Source: Candidatus Zixiibacteriota bacterium | Lineage (GTDB): Bacteria > Zixibacteria > MSB-5A5 > GN15 > FEB-12 | DNA: 9,376 nt | Direction of reading: 5' to 3' | NCBI GenBank assembly: GCA_023700785.1 | Contig: JAMPYH010000083.1 | Coordinates: 1-9,376, forward strand | Shown here: in pieces, positions 1-6,442 of the stretch | Numbering within the stretch: the stretch's first letter is position 1 | How the letters are laid out: the number at the start of each line of letters is the position of its first letter | Position numbers and translations under genes: made by a program | Notes under the pieces: generated by a model | Seen by the model: only the letters and a program-made list of their open reading frames with translations | Told to the model about the DNA's origin: nothing | Database searches by the model: none

Positions 1-693
1 GCTGAGAAGATTCGCAAGTTCGAGGAAGGCCAGAAAGAACAGGAGCAATTTGTCAATACCTACTACGAGCAGGCTCGGCTGTTCTACGCGAAGAAATACT
101 ACCCGGCGGCTCTCGACCTGGTCAATCTGGTGCTCGACATCGATCCTACACATGAGCGGGCGATCGGCCTGAGGACGGAGATAAGGACCGCGACCGAGGC
201 CGAGATCACGGCGAGTCGGGCCGCTGCCGCCCTCGCGGAGAAAGACGGGCACGCGGTCAATGCCATTGAGGCGTATAATCGTATCCTCGAACTGGATCCC
301 AATGACGCTGAAGCGCGAGCGGCTAAACAGCGACTGATCGATCGTCTCGATGTCACTCAGCAGATCAAACTGGGGATCGATCTGTACAATGCCGGAAAAC
401 TCCAGGACGCTCGTCGTCAATTTGAGTCGGTACTCAAGTTGAATCCGAGAGAACCGGTGGCGCTGGATTACATGGCCCGGTTGGGCGCCGCCCCGCCGAC
501 ACCGTCGACTCTGGAGGAGATCCAGAAAGACCGGAATATCTGGCCGCTGTACCTTGAGGGACTGCGCCACATGCGCAACAAAGATTACCAGAAGGCGATC
601 GATGCCTGGGAGCAGGTGCTGAAAGCCTATCCGAACAATGCCAGCACTATAGAGAATATCCGCCAGGCGAGACTTCGCCTCCAGTCGCAATAA
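1..693 (+). CDS. TPR-repeat protein, 3' part (5' end outside window)
   Basis: The frame is open from base 1 and ends at TAA 691-693, giving the last 230 residues of a larger protein; the true start lies upstream. Helical tetratricopeptide-type repeats are visible at about residues 18-51, 75-105, 118-150 and 180-215. Several end in the usual acidic/Pro signature (for example VLDIDP, ILELDP, VLKLNP). A Pro/Thr-rich linker (about 163-170) separates the third and fourth repeats. The stretch at residues 60-80 is Ala/Glu-rich and probably helical. TPR arrays are protein-interaction scaffolds, and no catalytic motif is present. Location and partners cannot be read because the N-terminus is missing. 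It is followed by a weak hairpin and T-tract, so it may end its own transcription unit rather than belong to the signalling genes downstream. The TPR assignment is confident; the role is unknown. Confidence 0.85.
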   Translation, partial: AEKIRKFEEGQKEQEQFVNTYYEQARLFYAKKYYPAALDLVNLVLDIDPTHERAIGLRTEIRTATEAEITASRAAAALAEKDGHAVNAIEAYNRILELDPNDAEARAAKQRLIDRLDVTQQIKLGIDLYNAGKLQDARRQFESVLKLNPREPVALDYMARLGAAPPTPSTLEEIQKDRNIWPLYLEGLRHMRNKDYQKAIDAWEQVLKAYPNNASTIENIRQARLRLQSQ

Positions 694-694
694 C

Positions 695-717
695 GGCGCG
701 CGATCGCCTCTTTTTTT
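695..717 (+). terminator. weak hairpin plus T-tract, possible intrinsic terminator
   Basis: Just after the stop codon, GGCG (695-698) can pair with CGCC (705-708) across a 6-nt loop. A pyrimidine tract with seven consecutive T follows (709-717). The 4-bp stem is short for an efficient intrinsic terminator, so this may be partial or non-functional. The position, directly after a gene and before a new functional module, is what makes it plausible. Confidence 0.3.
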
Positions 718-754
718 GTAGCATACATGCCACTTTCTGCCTACGATTGACTCT

Positions 755-2794
755 ATGTTTCGCAGACCGGTCAAAGAGATAGACGCGGAGTTCCTCGCCG
801 AGGAGAAGTATCTTGACTCTATCCGCCGCGTGGTCAAGGAGAGTTGTTCCGCAGCCGGGATGGCTCGAAAAGACACCGCAGCGGTGCTCCTGGCGATAGA
901 AGAGGGGGCGACCAACATTATTCGGCACGCCTATCTCTATGAGCGCGGTATCCTTCGTCTCCGGATAGTGATCTACCAGAAACTGATGGCGTTCTCGCTG
1001 ATCGATTCCGGGCGATCCTTTCAGCCGCAGGGGAGCGGCAAGATCGACCTGGCGCGACTGGTGGAATCGGGGCGCAAGGGAGGGCTCGGCTTCTACATGA
1101 TCCAGAAGATCATGGATTCGGTCGAGTACATATCTTCGGCCGAGCAGAATGAACTTCGGATGTTCAAGCGGATCGCGCGCCAGGCGCCGACCGGTGGCTC
1201 ACCGCTCCTGGGCCGCATGACGACACTTCGGGCCAAGTTCTCTTTCTGGACTTTTTTCATCGTGCTGCTCATAGTCGGCACCGCGTTCTATTTCATCAAC
1301 GACCGGACCAAGCGAGAGGTCTATCTTCACCTTGACGATACGGTCGGCGCGCTGGGGAAAACGATCAGCCAGCAATCCGCGGGATACATTATCAACGGAC
1401 GAAGCGACGCTGAGTTCGACGAACTGGTGGTCAGCTATGTCCAATCCAACGAGATGCTGACGCAGGTGGTGCTGACCGACGCGTCGGACGTGATCCTGGC
1501 GCACTCGGACGACATCCGCAATATTCGTAAGGTCTTCAGTCCGCCGGCGGGTGTTTCCCGGGATGTCGTCTCGATCCCGCAGCGGTTTACTGAATCAGGC
1601 GAATCGATGAATTACCTTGCGCTGCCGATCCTGTCGGGCGAACGCAGGTTGGGGGAGGCGCATATTATTTATTCATCCGCGCCGATCCACGAAGTGTTGG
1701 CCGGCGCGCGACTCAAGATCATCTGGCTGACCGGCGCGCTGCTCTTGATCGGCATCATCGGTATCTACCTGTTGTCAAACTATTTTGTCACGCCGATCCT
1801 CAAGATCACCGAGCGCGTGCGCCGCTTCTCGCAAGGGGATCTGGAGACAGAACTCCCGCTGGAAGGCGCCGACGAGTTTTTTGAGATATCCCGCGCGTTA
1901 AATGACATGACCACGCGACTCAGCCGTGACCGTCGGAATATTGTCGAACGCGAGCGGATGGCGAAGGAGATAGAAGTGGCGTCTCAGATTCAGAAGACGC
2001 TGCTGCCGCGTGAAGTGCCGACCATGCCGGGACTCGAGGTTGGGATCTTTTACCGCGCCGCTTCGGTGGTCGGCGGCGACCTGTACGACATTTTCCCGAT
2101 AGGTCAGGACCAGTATTGTCTGGTGGTAGCCGATGTCTCCGGCAAAGGGGTGCCGGCCTCGCTGGTGATGTCGATGCTTCGGACCGTGATCCGGATCTAT
2201 GCCGCGCAGGATCGGTCGGCTCGTGAAACACTGCTTATGGTCAACGACTACCTCGTGCGCAACATGCCGTCGGGCATGTTTATCACGGTGCAACTGGTGA
2301 CTTATAAGGTTCGGGAACGCCAGATCCAGGTGGTGTCGGCCGGGCACAATCCGATGTTGTTCTATCAAGCTTCAACCGGCCAGGTGTCGCGGATCAATCC
2401 ATCGGGCATGCCGGTTGGCGTCGATGCGACGCTCAAACGTTCCTTCGCCGAATCCATCGAAGAGCAATTGCTGGATCTCGAGCCGGACGATCTGTTTTTC
2501 CTCTTTACCGACGGTTTGAGCGAAGCAACCGACCGGACGCGAAAACAATACGGCATAGATCGACTTGGGGAATTCCTCCAATCCTGGCAAAAGACCAAAC
2601 CGCGGGAGGCGGTGGCGGATCTGACCCGCGCCGTCGTAGAGGAGATCGACAATTTCTCCGGCCTCGCTAAACAGAGCGACGATATCACCTTCATTGTCTG
2701 TCGTGCCCAGCGCCGGACGGAAAAAGCGAGCATCCCGACCGAGACGCTGCAATCGGCGGTAGAAACCGCCCCTGAACCACCCCATCAGGCGTAA
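755..2794 (+). CDS. Fused RsbW-like kinase / membrane sensor / HAMP / RsbU-type PP2C phosphatase
   Basis: A 679-residue multidomain signalling protein. Residues about 10-140 form a GHKL ATPase of the RsbW/SpoIIAB type: an N-box with E50 and N54 (EGATNIIRHAY), a G1-like DSG at 84-86, and a GGLGFYMI lid at 109-116 followed by MDSVEY. A hydrophobic segment at about 164-181, an approximately 140-residue extracytoplasmic region (182-321, Cache-like by eye) and a second hydrophobic segment at about 322-341 make a classic two-TM sensor. A HAMP domain (about 343-395, with P347 and a DEFFEISRALNDM tail) leads through the RsbU-type linker QIQKTLLP (411-418) into a SpoIIE/PP2C phosphatase at about 425-650. 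The metal-site motifs GGDLYD (440-445), VVADVSGKG (457-465), SAGHNP (528-533), FTDGLSEA (584-591) and SDDIT (641-645) are all intact. In known partner switches the kinase phosphorylates a STAS antagonist and the phosphatase reverses this; here both would sit on the cytoplasmic face of one polypeptide. The next gene is a STAS protein. There is no clear Shine-Dalgarno before ATG 755, but the GHKL domain begins right after it. An internal ATG at 1217 (M155) marks where a stand-alone RsbU-like protein would start. Confidence 0.9.
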   Translation: MFRRPVKEIDAEFLAEEKYLDSIRRVVKESCSAAGMARKDTAAVLLAIEEGATNIIRHAYLYERGILRLRIVIYQKLMAFSLIDSGRSFQPQGSGKIDLARLVESGRKGGLGFYMIQKIMDSVEYISSAEQNELRMFKRIARQAPTGGSPLLGRMTTLRAKFSFWTFFIVLLIVGTAFYFINDRTKREVYLHLDDTVGALGKTISQQSAGYIINGRSDAEFDELVVSYVQSNEMLTQVVLTDASDVILAHSDDIRNIRKVFSPPAGVSRDVVSIPQRFTESGESMNYLALPILSGERRLGEAHIIYSSAPIHEVLAGARLKIIWLTGALLLIGIIGIYLLSNYFVTPILKITERVRRFSQGDLETELPLEGADEFFEISRALNDMTTRLSRDRRNIVERERMAKEIEVASQIQKTLLPREVPTMPGLEVGIFYRAASVVGGDLYDIFPIGQDQYCLVVADVSGKGVPASLVMSMLRTVIRIYAAQDRSARETLLMVNDYLVRNMPSGMFITVQLVTYKVRERQIQVVSAGHNPMLFYQASTGQVSRINPSGMPVGVDATLKRSFAESIEEQLLDLEPDDLFFLFTDGLSEATDRTRKQYGIDRLGEFLQSWQKTKPREAVADLTRAVVEEIDNFSGLAKQSDDITFIVCRAQRRTEKASIPTETLQSAVETAPEPPHQA

Positions 2795-2872
2795 TATTTC
2801 CCTTGCCAGGGTTCAGATTTCGACGTTCCTTACCTCGTCGGGTTCGGTCCCACAGTGACCAAATTTCAGTAT

Positions 2873-3556
2873 ATGGAAAACATAAGTATATCGCTCTCAG
2901 AATCGGGCCAGGATCGGTCGGTTTCGGAGATCCGTGTTGATGGCGTCATTGACACGCTGACCGCCGGTGAGTTGGAGGAAGTGATCGATTCTTTGCTGAA
3001 GCGGGGACGGTACCGTATCGTCTTCGATCTGGCGGGGGTTGACTATATCTCATCGGCCGGCTGGGGGATCTTCATTTCGCATATCAAAGAAGTGCGGGGG
3101 AGAGGCGGCGACATCATGCTCGCTAACATGATCCCCAATGTGCGGGAGATCTACCAGCTTCTGGAATTCGATAATGTCCTGCAGGCCTTCGACACGGTCG
3201 ATGACGCCCGCGCCCGGTTCGACACCACGCCCGCCGAAAGCGGGCTAAAAAAAAAAGACCGGCAAGTCACCCACCTGACGGTCATTGACGAAGTTTCGGG
3301 GGGAAACGGGTCCAGGGGGTCAACCGCCACGCTGGTGGACGAACCGCTGGTCGAGCGCGTCTCCGATGATCCTACTACTCGGGTGCTGCTGGCGGTGAGA
3401 AGCGACCCGTTTGCCAGCATCAGCGAACTGAAACGCGAGGTGAACCGTCGTCCCGGCACGCCGATTCTCGGCTGGTGGCGGATTTTCGGCATCCTGCGGT
3501 CGCAGGGATTGCTTTCCCGCCGGGCCCGATTTCAGTTTGTGCGCCGCTTGCGCTGA
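2873..3556 (+). CDS. STAS-domain anti-sigma-factor-antagonist-like protein with C-terminal winged-helix-like extension
   Basis: The chosen ATG gives 227 residues. A GTG 18 bases upstream at 2855 is in frame and would add six residues; neither start has a clear Shine-Dalgarno. Residues about 3-115 are a STAS domain with the conserved phospho-loop YISSAGWGIF (58-67). By alignment with RsbV/SpoIIAA, S61 sits where the phosphorylated serine lies. This is the natural substrate for the kinase and phosphatase encoded immediately upstream (78-nt spacer). Typical stand-alone antagonists are about 100-120 residues, so about 110 extra residues are unusual. After a charged, Gly/Ser-rich linker (about 118-155, including KKK at 126-128 encoded by ten consecutive A), residues about 158-227 look like a winged helix: helix TTRVLLAVRSDP, helix SISELKREVNRR, a candidate recognition helix ILGWWRIFGILRSQGLL, then a basic strand SRRARFQFVRRLR. 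STAS is clear; DNA binding is inferred from the pattern only. A protein- or RNA-binding basic domain is the alternative. Confidence 0.85.
   Translation: MENISISLSESGQDRSVSEIRVDGVIDTLTAGELEEVIDSLLKRGRYRIVFDLAGVDYISSAGWGIFISHIKEVRGRGGDIMLANMIPNVREIYQLLEFDNVLQAFDTVDDARARFDTTPAESGLKKKDRQVTHLTVIDEVSGGNGSRGSTATLVDEPLVERVSDDPTTRVLLAVRSDPFASISELKREVNRRPGTPILGWWRIFGILRSQGLLSRRARFQFVRRLR
3247..3256 (+). other. A10 homopolymer inside the STAS gene, possible slippage site
   Basis: Ten consecutive A encode the LKKK stretch in the linker between the STAS domain and the C-terminal extension. Gain of one A would end translation at TGA 3286-3288, and loss of one A at TGA 3276-3278. Either slip would therefore release a nearly pure STAS-domain protein lacking the putative DNA-binding part. 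Runs of nine or more A are known sites of RNA-polymerase slippage and of mutational phase change in bacteria. Whether slippage occurs here is inference. Confidence 0.45.
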
Positions 3557-3637
3557 TCCGGACATTTCACTTTCCTGTTGACACCTCCTATTCAACTCCT
3601 ATTATATTACAGTCAGACAACACGTTATTGTCCGGAT
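3556..3637. repeat. 9-bp inverted repeat bracketing the GGDEF-gene promoter
   Basis: ATCCGGACA at 3556-3564 is the exact reverse complement of TGTCCGGAT at 3629-3637. Both arms contain the self-complementary core TCCGGA. The left arm starts at the last base of the STAS gene's stop codon and the right arm ends 11 bases before the GGDEF start codon, so the promoter lies between them. Arms 64 nt apart are better explained as two copies of a protein-binding site than as a terminator hairpin, but no regulator is known. Confidence 0.4.
3578..3605 (+). promoter_or_regulatory. Near-consensus sigma70-type promoter for the diguanylate cyclase gene
   Basis: A perfect -35 hexamer TTGACA (3578-3583) is followed after 16 bp by TATTAT (3600-3605), a five-of-six match to TATAAT. 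An overlapping TATATT starts at 3603. Transcription would begin near 3612, leaving a leader of about 36 nt before ATG 3649, with a weak purine-rich GGATAGG at 3634-3640 as ribosome site. The octamer CTCCTATT occurs twice, at 3585-3592 and 3596-3603, one helical turn (11 bp) apart and overlapping the -10 element. This layout could be an operator. Confidence 0.65.
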
Positions 3638-3648
3638 AGGCACTAACT

Positions 3649-5307
3649 ATGACACTCGAAACAGCGATGCTGGTCGCGCTGGGTTTACTCTGCGCGTTAT
3701 TATCAATTTTGTTGTTTACCCGCGTACGCTCGGAGAAACGTCGGTTGGCTGCCATTCAGGGGATGTCGCTCCAGGAATTCTCCGATTTTCTCACCACCAA
3801 TAGTCGAGACGGCAACATTCTTTCCATCGCGGGGAAAGTTTCCGAAGTACTGAAGACGGGCTGCGGCTGCGAGCGGATCATCTTTTTGCGCAAACAACGC
3901 GGCATGCTGGAGATGAATTACTATTTCGGATTGACCGCGTTCAACCGCCCGGACTTTCGCGCGAAATATACGCCCGAACTGGCGGAACTTCTCCGCAAGA
4001 CATATCTTCCGCAATCGGTCGCGGCTGTCACTGGCGCCTTGCCGCCGCTGCTGACTTCGCGGCTGCGCGAGTTCCAATTTGACCGATTCTTTCCGATCTT
4101 CTGGCGCGACAACCTGTATGGTGTTTATTTCCTGAAAAGCAATCCGACCACGAGCGGATCAGCGTTTGAGGTGATGGTCGGTAATCTTGCGCATTCGCTC
4201 TCGGCGGCCTACCACGTGCGATGGCAGGAATCCCGCCTGGAGAAATTGCACCAGCGGCAGGCGACGGTGGAATCAGTGAAGCCGGAGACGGTGCGTCCCC
4301 GCGGGGTCCCCGGACAAATACTCAAGCTGGTGCGCCATCGCAGTACGGAGTCGATCGTCCCTCGAATTGTGGAAGTGCTCCACAAGGAACTGGGAGTACA
4401 GAGGATCGCCTATTTTGTCTCTCCAAAAACCGACCATGATCAACCGTTGTCATTTAAGTCGGGCACGACCGATCATCTGGATCTGCCCGAGCGGAGTCTG
4501 TTCAACTCCGCGACGCATGACCTGGGGTCGGCGGGGGTCCGCTCACTGGATCTCCTCGCCGCGGCCTATCCCGACGCGAAACCGTGGGTGGAGCAACTCC
4601 GGAGTGCGGGATTTCGCTATGTCGCGGGATTCCCGCTATCGGGGCGTCGCCACGGGCTATTGGCGCTCGATTCAATGCGTCAGCCCGGCGAATTGACCGC
4701 GCGCCTGGCGTCGCTTATCGGGCCGGCTCAGGAAATGTTTGAGAACGCCCACTCGTTTGAACAACTCGAGGAGCTCTCATATACTGATAATCTAACCGGC
4801 CTGTCGAATCAGCGATATTTCCGAAAGCGCCTGGTTGAGGAAGTAAACCGCGCCCGCCGCTATCAGCGCAACCTTGCGCTGATAATCTTCGACCTGGATG
4901 ATCTCAAGGGAGTCAATGACCGGCACGGTCATCTGGCCGGCGATTCCCTGATCCGGCGATTTGGGTTCATCCTCAGGGGCTCCATCCGCGCGATCGATAT
5001 CATCGCCCGCTACGGCGGAGATGAGTTCTGTGTTATTATGCCTGAAGCTGACAGTGAAACCTGCCTGCAGTTCATGCAGCGTCTCCGGACCAAGATCGCC
5101 GAATCAACCTTCAAGCTGGATGATCCACCAACAGAGATCCGCTGCACCATTTCGCTGGGTGGAGCGATCTTCCCGCTCCATGCCGACAGTGACGAAAAAT
5201 TGATCTTCGCCGCCGACATGGCGCTCCTCAAAGCCAAGGGAAAGGGGCGCAACCAGCACCTCATTTACTCGCCCGAGATAATGATTGGAACTGCCTCAGA
5301 CCAGTAA
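3649..5307 (+). CDS. Membrane-anchored diguanylate cyclase (GGDEF) with two GAF-like sensory modules
   Basis: A 552-residue protein that should make cyclic di-GMP from two GTP. One N-terminal hydrophobic segment (about 5-24), followed by RVRSEKRR, suggests a membrane anchor with the rest in the cytoplasm. Two regions of roughly 140 residues (about 50-190 and 228-365) each read like a GAF domain, with a start-of-domain helix, a central hydrophobic strand pattern and an ending such as LYGVYFL (156-162) or HGLLALD (335-341). Their ligands are unknown. A short helix with EQLEELSYTDNLTGLSNQRY leads into the GGDEF domain (about 378-545). The metal/substrate motif FDLDDLKGVND (414-424), the signature RYGGDEF (454-460) and the inhibitory I-site RAID (447-450, five residues before GGDEF) are intact. 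The enzyme should therefore be active and product-inhibited. It has its own strong promoter and lies directly upstream of an exopolysaccharide operon, a process often controlled by c-di-GMP. The catalytic call is firm; the GAF calls are by eye. Confidence 0.93.
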   Translation: MTLETAMLVALGLLCALLSILLFTRVRSEKRRLAAIQGMSLQEFSDFLTTNSRDGNILSIAGKVSEVLKTGCGCERIIFLRKQRGMLEMNYYFGLTAFNRPDFRAKYTPELAELLRKTYLPQSVAAVTGALPPLLTSRLREFQFDRFFPIFWRDNLYGVYFLKSNPTTSGSAFEVMVGNLAHSLSAAYHVRWQESRLEKLHQRQATVESVKPETVRPRGVPGQILKLVRHRSTESIVPRIVEVLHKELGVQRIAYFVSPKTDHDQPLSFKSGTTDHLDLPERSLFNSATHDLGSAGVRSLDLLAAAYPDAKPWVEQLRSAGFRYVAGFPLSGRRHGLLALDSMRQPGELTARLASLIGPAQEMFENAHSFEQLEELSYTDNLTGLSNQRYFRKRLVEEVNRARRYQRNLALIIFDLDDLKGVNDRHGHLAGDSLIRRFGFILRGSIRAIDIIARYGGDEFCVIMPEADSETCLQFMQRLRTKIAESTFKLDDPPTEIRCTISLGGAIFPLHADSDEKLIFAADMALLKAKGKGRNQHLIYSPEIMIGTASDQ

Positions 5308-5318
5308 GGTTTTAATAC

Positions 5319-5348
5319 TTTACAACCGCTTCGGCCACGGTCTATATT
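5319..5348 (+). promoter_or_regulatory. Probable sigma70-type promoter for the polysaccharide operon
   Basis: TTTACA (5319-5324, five of six to TTGACA) and TATATT (5343-5348, five of six to TATAAT) are separated by 18 bp. Transcription would begin near 5355, giving a leader of about 60 nt before ATG 5414. An 8-bp palindrome AACTAGTT (5387-5394) lies in that leader and could be an operator or chance. The 106-nt gap between the GGDEF stop and the next start is one of the longest in the window, consistent with a new transcription unit. Confidence 0.45.
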
Positions 5349-5413
5349 CCTCCGTAAATAAACTCCATCCATGTGCCGATTTAGAGAACTAGTTGCAGGA
5401 AATTGAGTTAGGC

Positions 5414-6391
5414 ATGAAACAAAGCAGATATAGGGCGATGGGCCTGGCGTTACTTGTGGTCGCGTGTGCCGCACTCTCGGCGGTGGCACAAAGCAACGAG
5501 TACAAGATCGGGCCCGAGGATGTACTGGACATCAGTTTCTGGCAGGATGAGAATCTTAATACTCAGGTTCGGGTGGGTCAGGATGGTAAGATCACGCTCG
5601 ACATTATCGGCCAGATAGTCGCCGGGGGGCGAACGACTGAGGAATTGCAGAATGAGATCATCCGGCAGATGTCTCGCCTCAATAAAAATATCTCCCAGAC
5701 GGTCGTGCGCGTCACCCAATACAACTACAATTATGTCTATGTGACCGGCCAGGTGTTGGCCGCGGGGAAAAAGACTTTTGAGTCGATTCCCGGTTTGTGG
5801 GATCTCATCAACGAAGCTGGCGGCGTCAGCCCTACCGGCGATCTGACCCGTGTCACGATCATACGGGGAGGAGAGGAAGCCGGCAAGGTTGAAGTGATCA
5901 ATGTCGCCAAGGCGGTAGCCGAAGGGAATATTGACAAACTGCCCAAAGTGCGGCGCCAGGATACGATCGAGATCCCCGCGGTCCCGGGCGGAATCGCGCA
6001 AACTGAGATAAGCACCTTTTCGACAGAAGCCAAGAATCAAGTTTATGTGCTTGGCGCGGTGACTCGTCCCGGGCCGGTTAAGTTCGAAGACAACGCGGAT
6101 ATTCTGGAGTTGCTTGCCGCGGCAGGCGGCCCAACCCCGACCGCGGACCTGCGCAAGGTCAAGGTGGTGTCGCGCGACGGCGCGTATGCTCAGACCTATC
6201 AGATAAACATCGAAGAGTTCTCAAAGAGCGGCCGGCCGATCCGGTATATCGTCCGCAAAGAGGATACGTTTATTGTCCCGCAGCGGTCCGGCGGGTTCCT
6301 TGGAGGGGGCCTGAACTTTGCGTCGATTGCGGCGATCATCGGCGCCGCCAGTACCGCCGTGCTATTGGTTGATCGGATAGCGGGGAATTGA
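5414..6391 (+). CDS. SLBB-domain polysaccharide export protein (Wza-like)
   Basis: Starting at ATG 5414 gives 325 residues with a clean export signal: basic MKQSRYR, then a hydrophobic core ending AVAQS (23-27). A TTG at 5393 would add seven residues ahead of the signal and is less likely. The core also contains VVAC (15-18), which fits a lipobox, so it could be an acylated lipoprotein like Wza or a type-I-cleaved secreted protein. The mature part starts with a Poly_export domain (about 28-105, from YKIGPEDVLDI). A first SLBB fold follows (about 107-187, with VYVTGQVLAAGKK) and a second (about 209-288, with VYVLGAVTRPGPVKF). A C-terminal Gly-rich and hydrophobic helix (about 293-320) is the counterpart of the segment that forms the outer-membrane ring in Wza. 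The family builds the envelope channel for capsular or exopolysaccharide. It heads a run of four same-strand genes with short gaps (51, 10 and 16 nt). Family assignment is strong; the polymer is unknown. Confidence 0.93.
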   Translation: MKQSRYRAMGLALLVVACAALSAVAQSNEYKIGPEDVLDISFWQDENLNTQVRVGQDGKITLDIIGQIVAGGRTTEELQNEIIRQMSRLNKNISQTVVRVTQYNYNYVYVTGQVLAAGKKTFESIPGLWDLINEAGGVSPTGDLTRVTIIRGGEEAGKVEVINVAKAVAEGNIDKLPKVRRQDTIEIPAVPGGIAQTEISTFSTEAKNQVYVLGAVTRPGPVKFEDNADILELLAAAGGPTPTADLRKVKVVSRDGAYAQTYQINIEEFSKSGRPIRYIVRKEDTFIVPQRSGGFLGGGLNFASIAAIIGAASTAVLLVDRIAGN

Positions 6392-6430
6392 TCGGTCGCG
6401 AAGATTTGTTCTATAGGTCGAAACAGATAC

Positions 6431-6437
6431 GAGGAGA
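6431..6437 (+). promoter_or_regulatory. Strong ribosome binding site deciding a GTG start
   Basis: GAGGAGA ends five bases before GTG 6443. The next in-frame ATG, at 6458, is 20 bases downstream of this element and too far for it to serve. The site therefore favours the GTG start and contrasts with the poor sites upstream of several other genes here. Confidence 0.6.
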
Positions 6438-6442
6438 GTCCG

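Noticed and set aside
700..707. GCGATCGC palindrome resembling the cyanobacterial HIP1 motif
   Set aside because: It is a single copy in the spacer, and nothing else suggests a cyanobacterium.
1898..2785. Several minus-strand frames opposite the PP2C domain
   Set aside because: The products are His/Arg/Ser-rich without domains and mirror the codon pattern of the sense gene.
5393..5413. TTG start seven residues ahead of the SLBB protein's ATG
   Set aside because: ATG 5414 gives a standard signal peptide with a basic N-region; the extension would place acidic residues before it.
5450..6040. Minus-strand open frame of 196 codons opposite the SLBB gene
   Set aside because: It is the antisense shadow of a well-supported export gene, with no ribosome site or domain.
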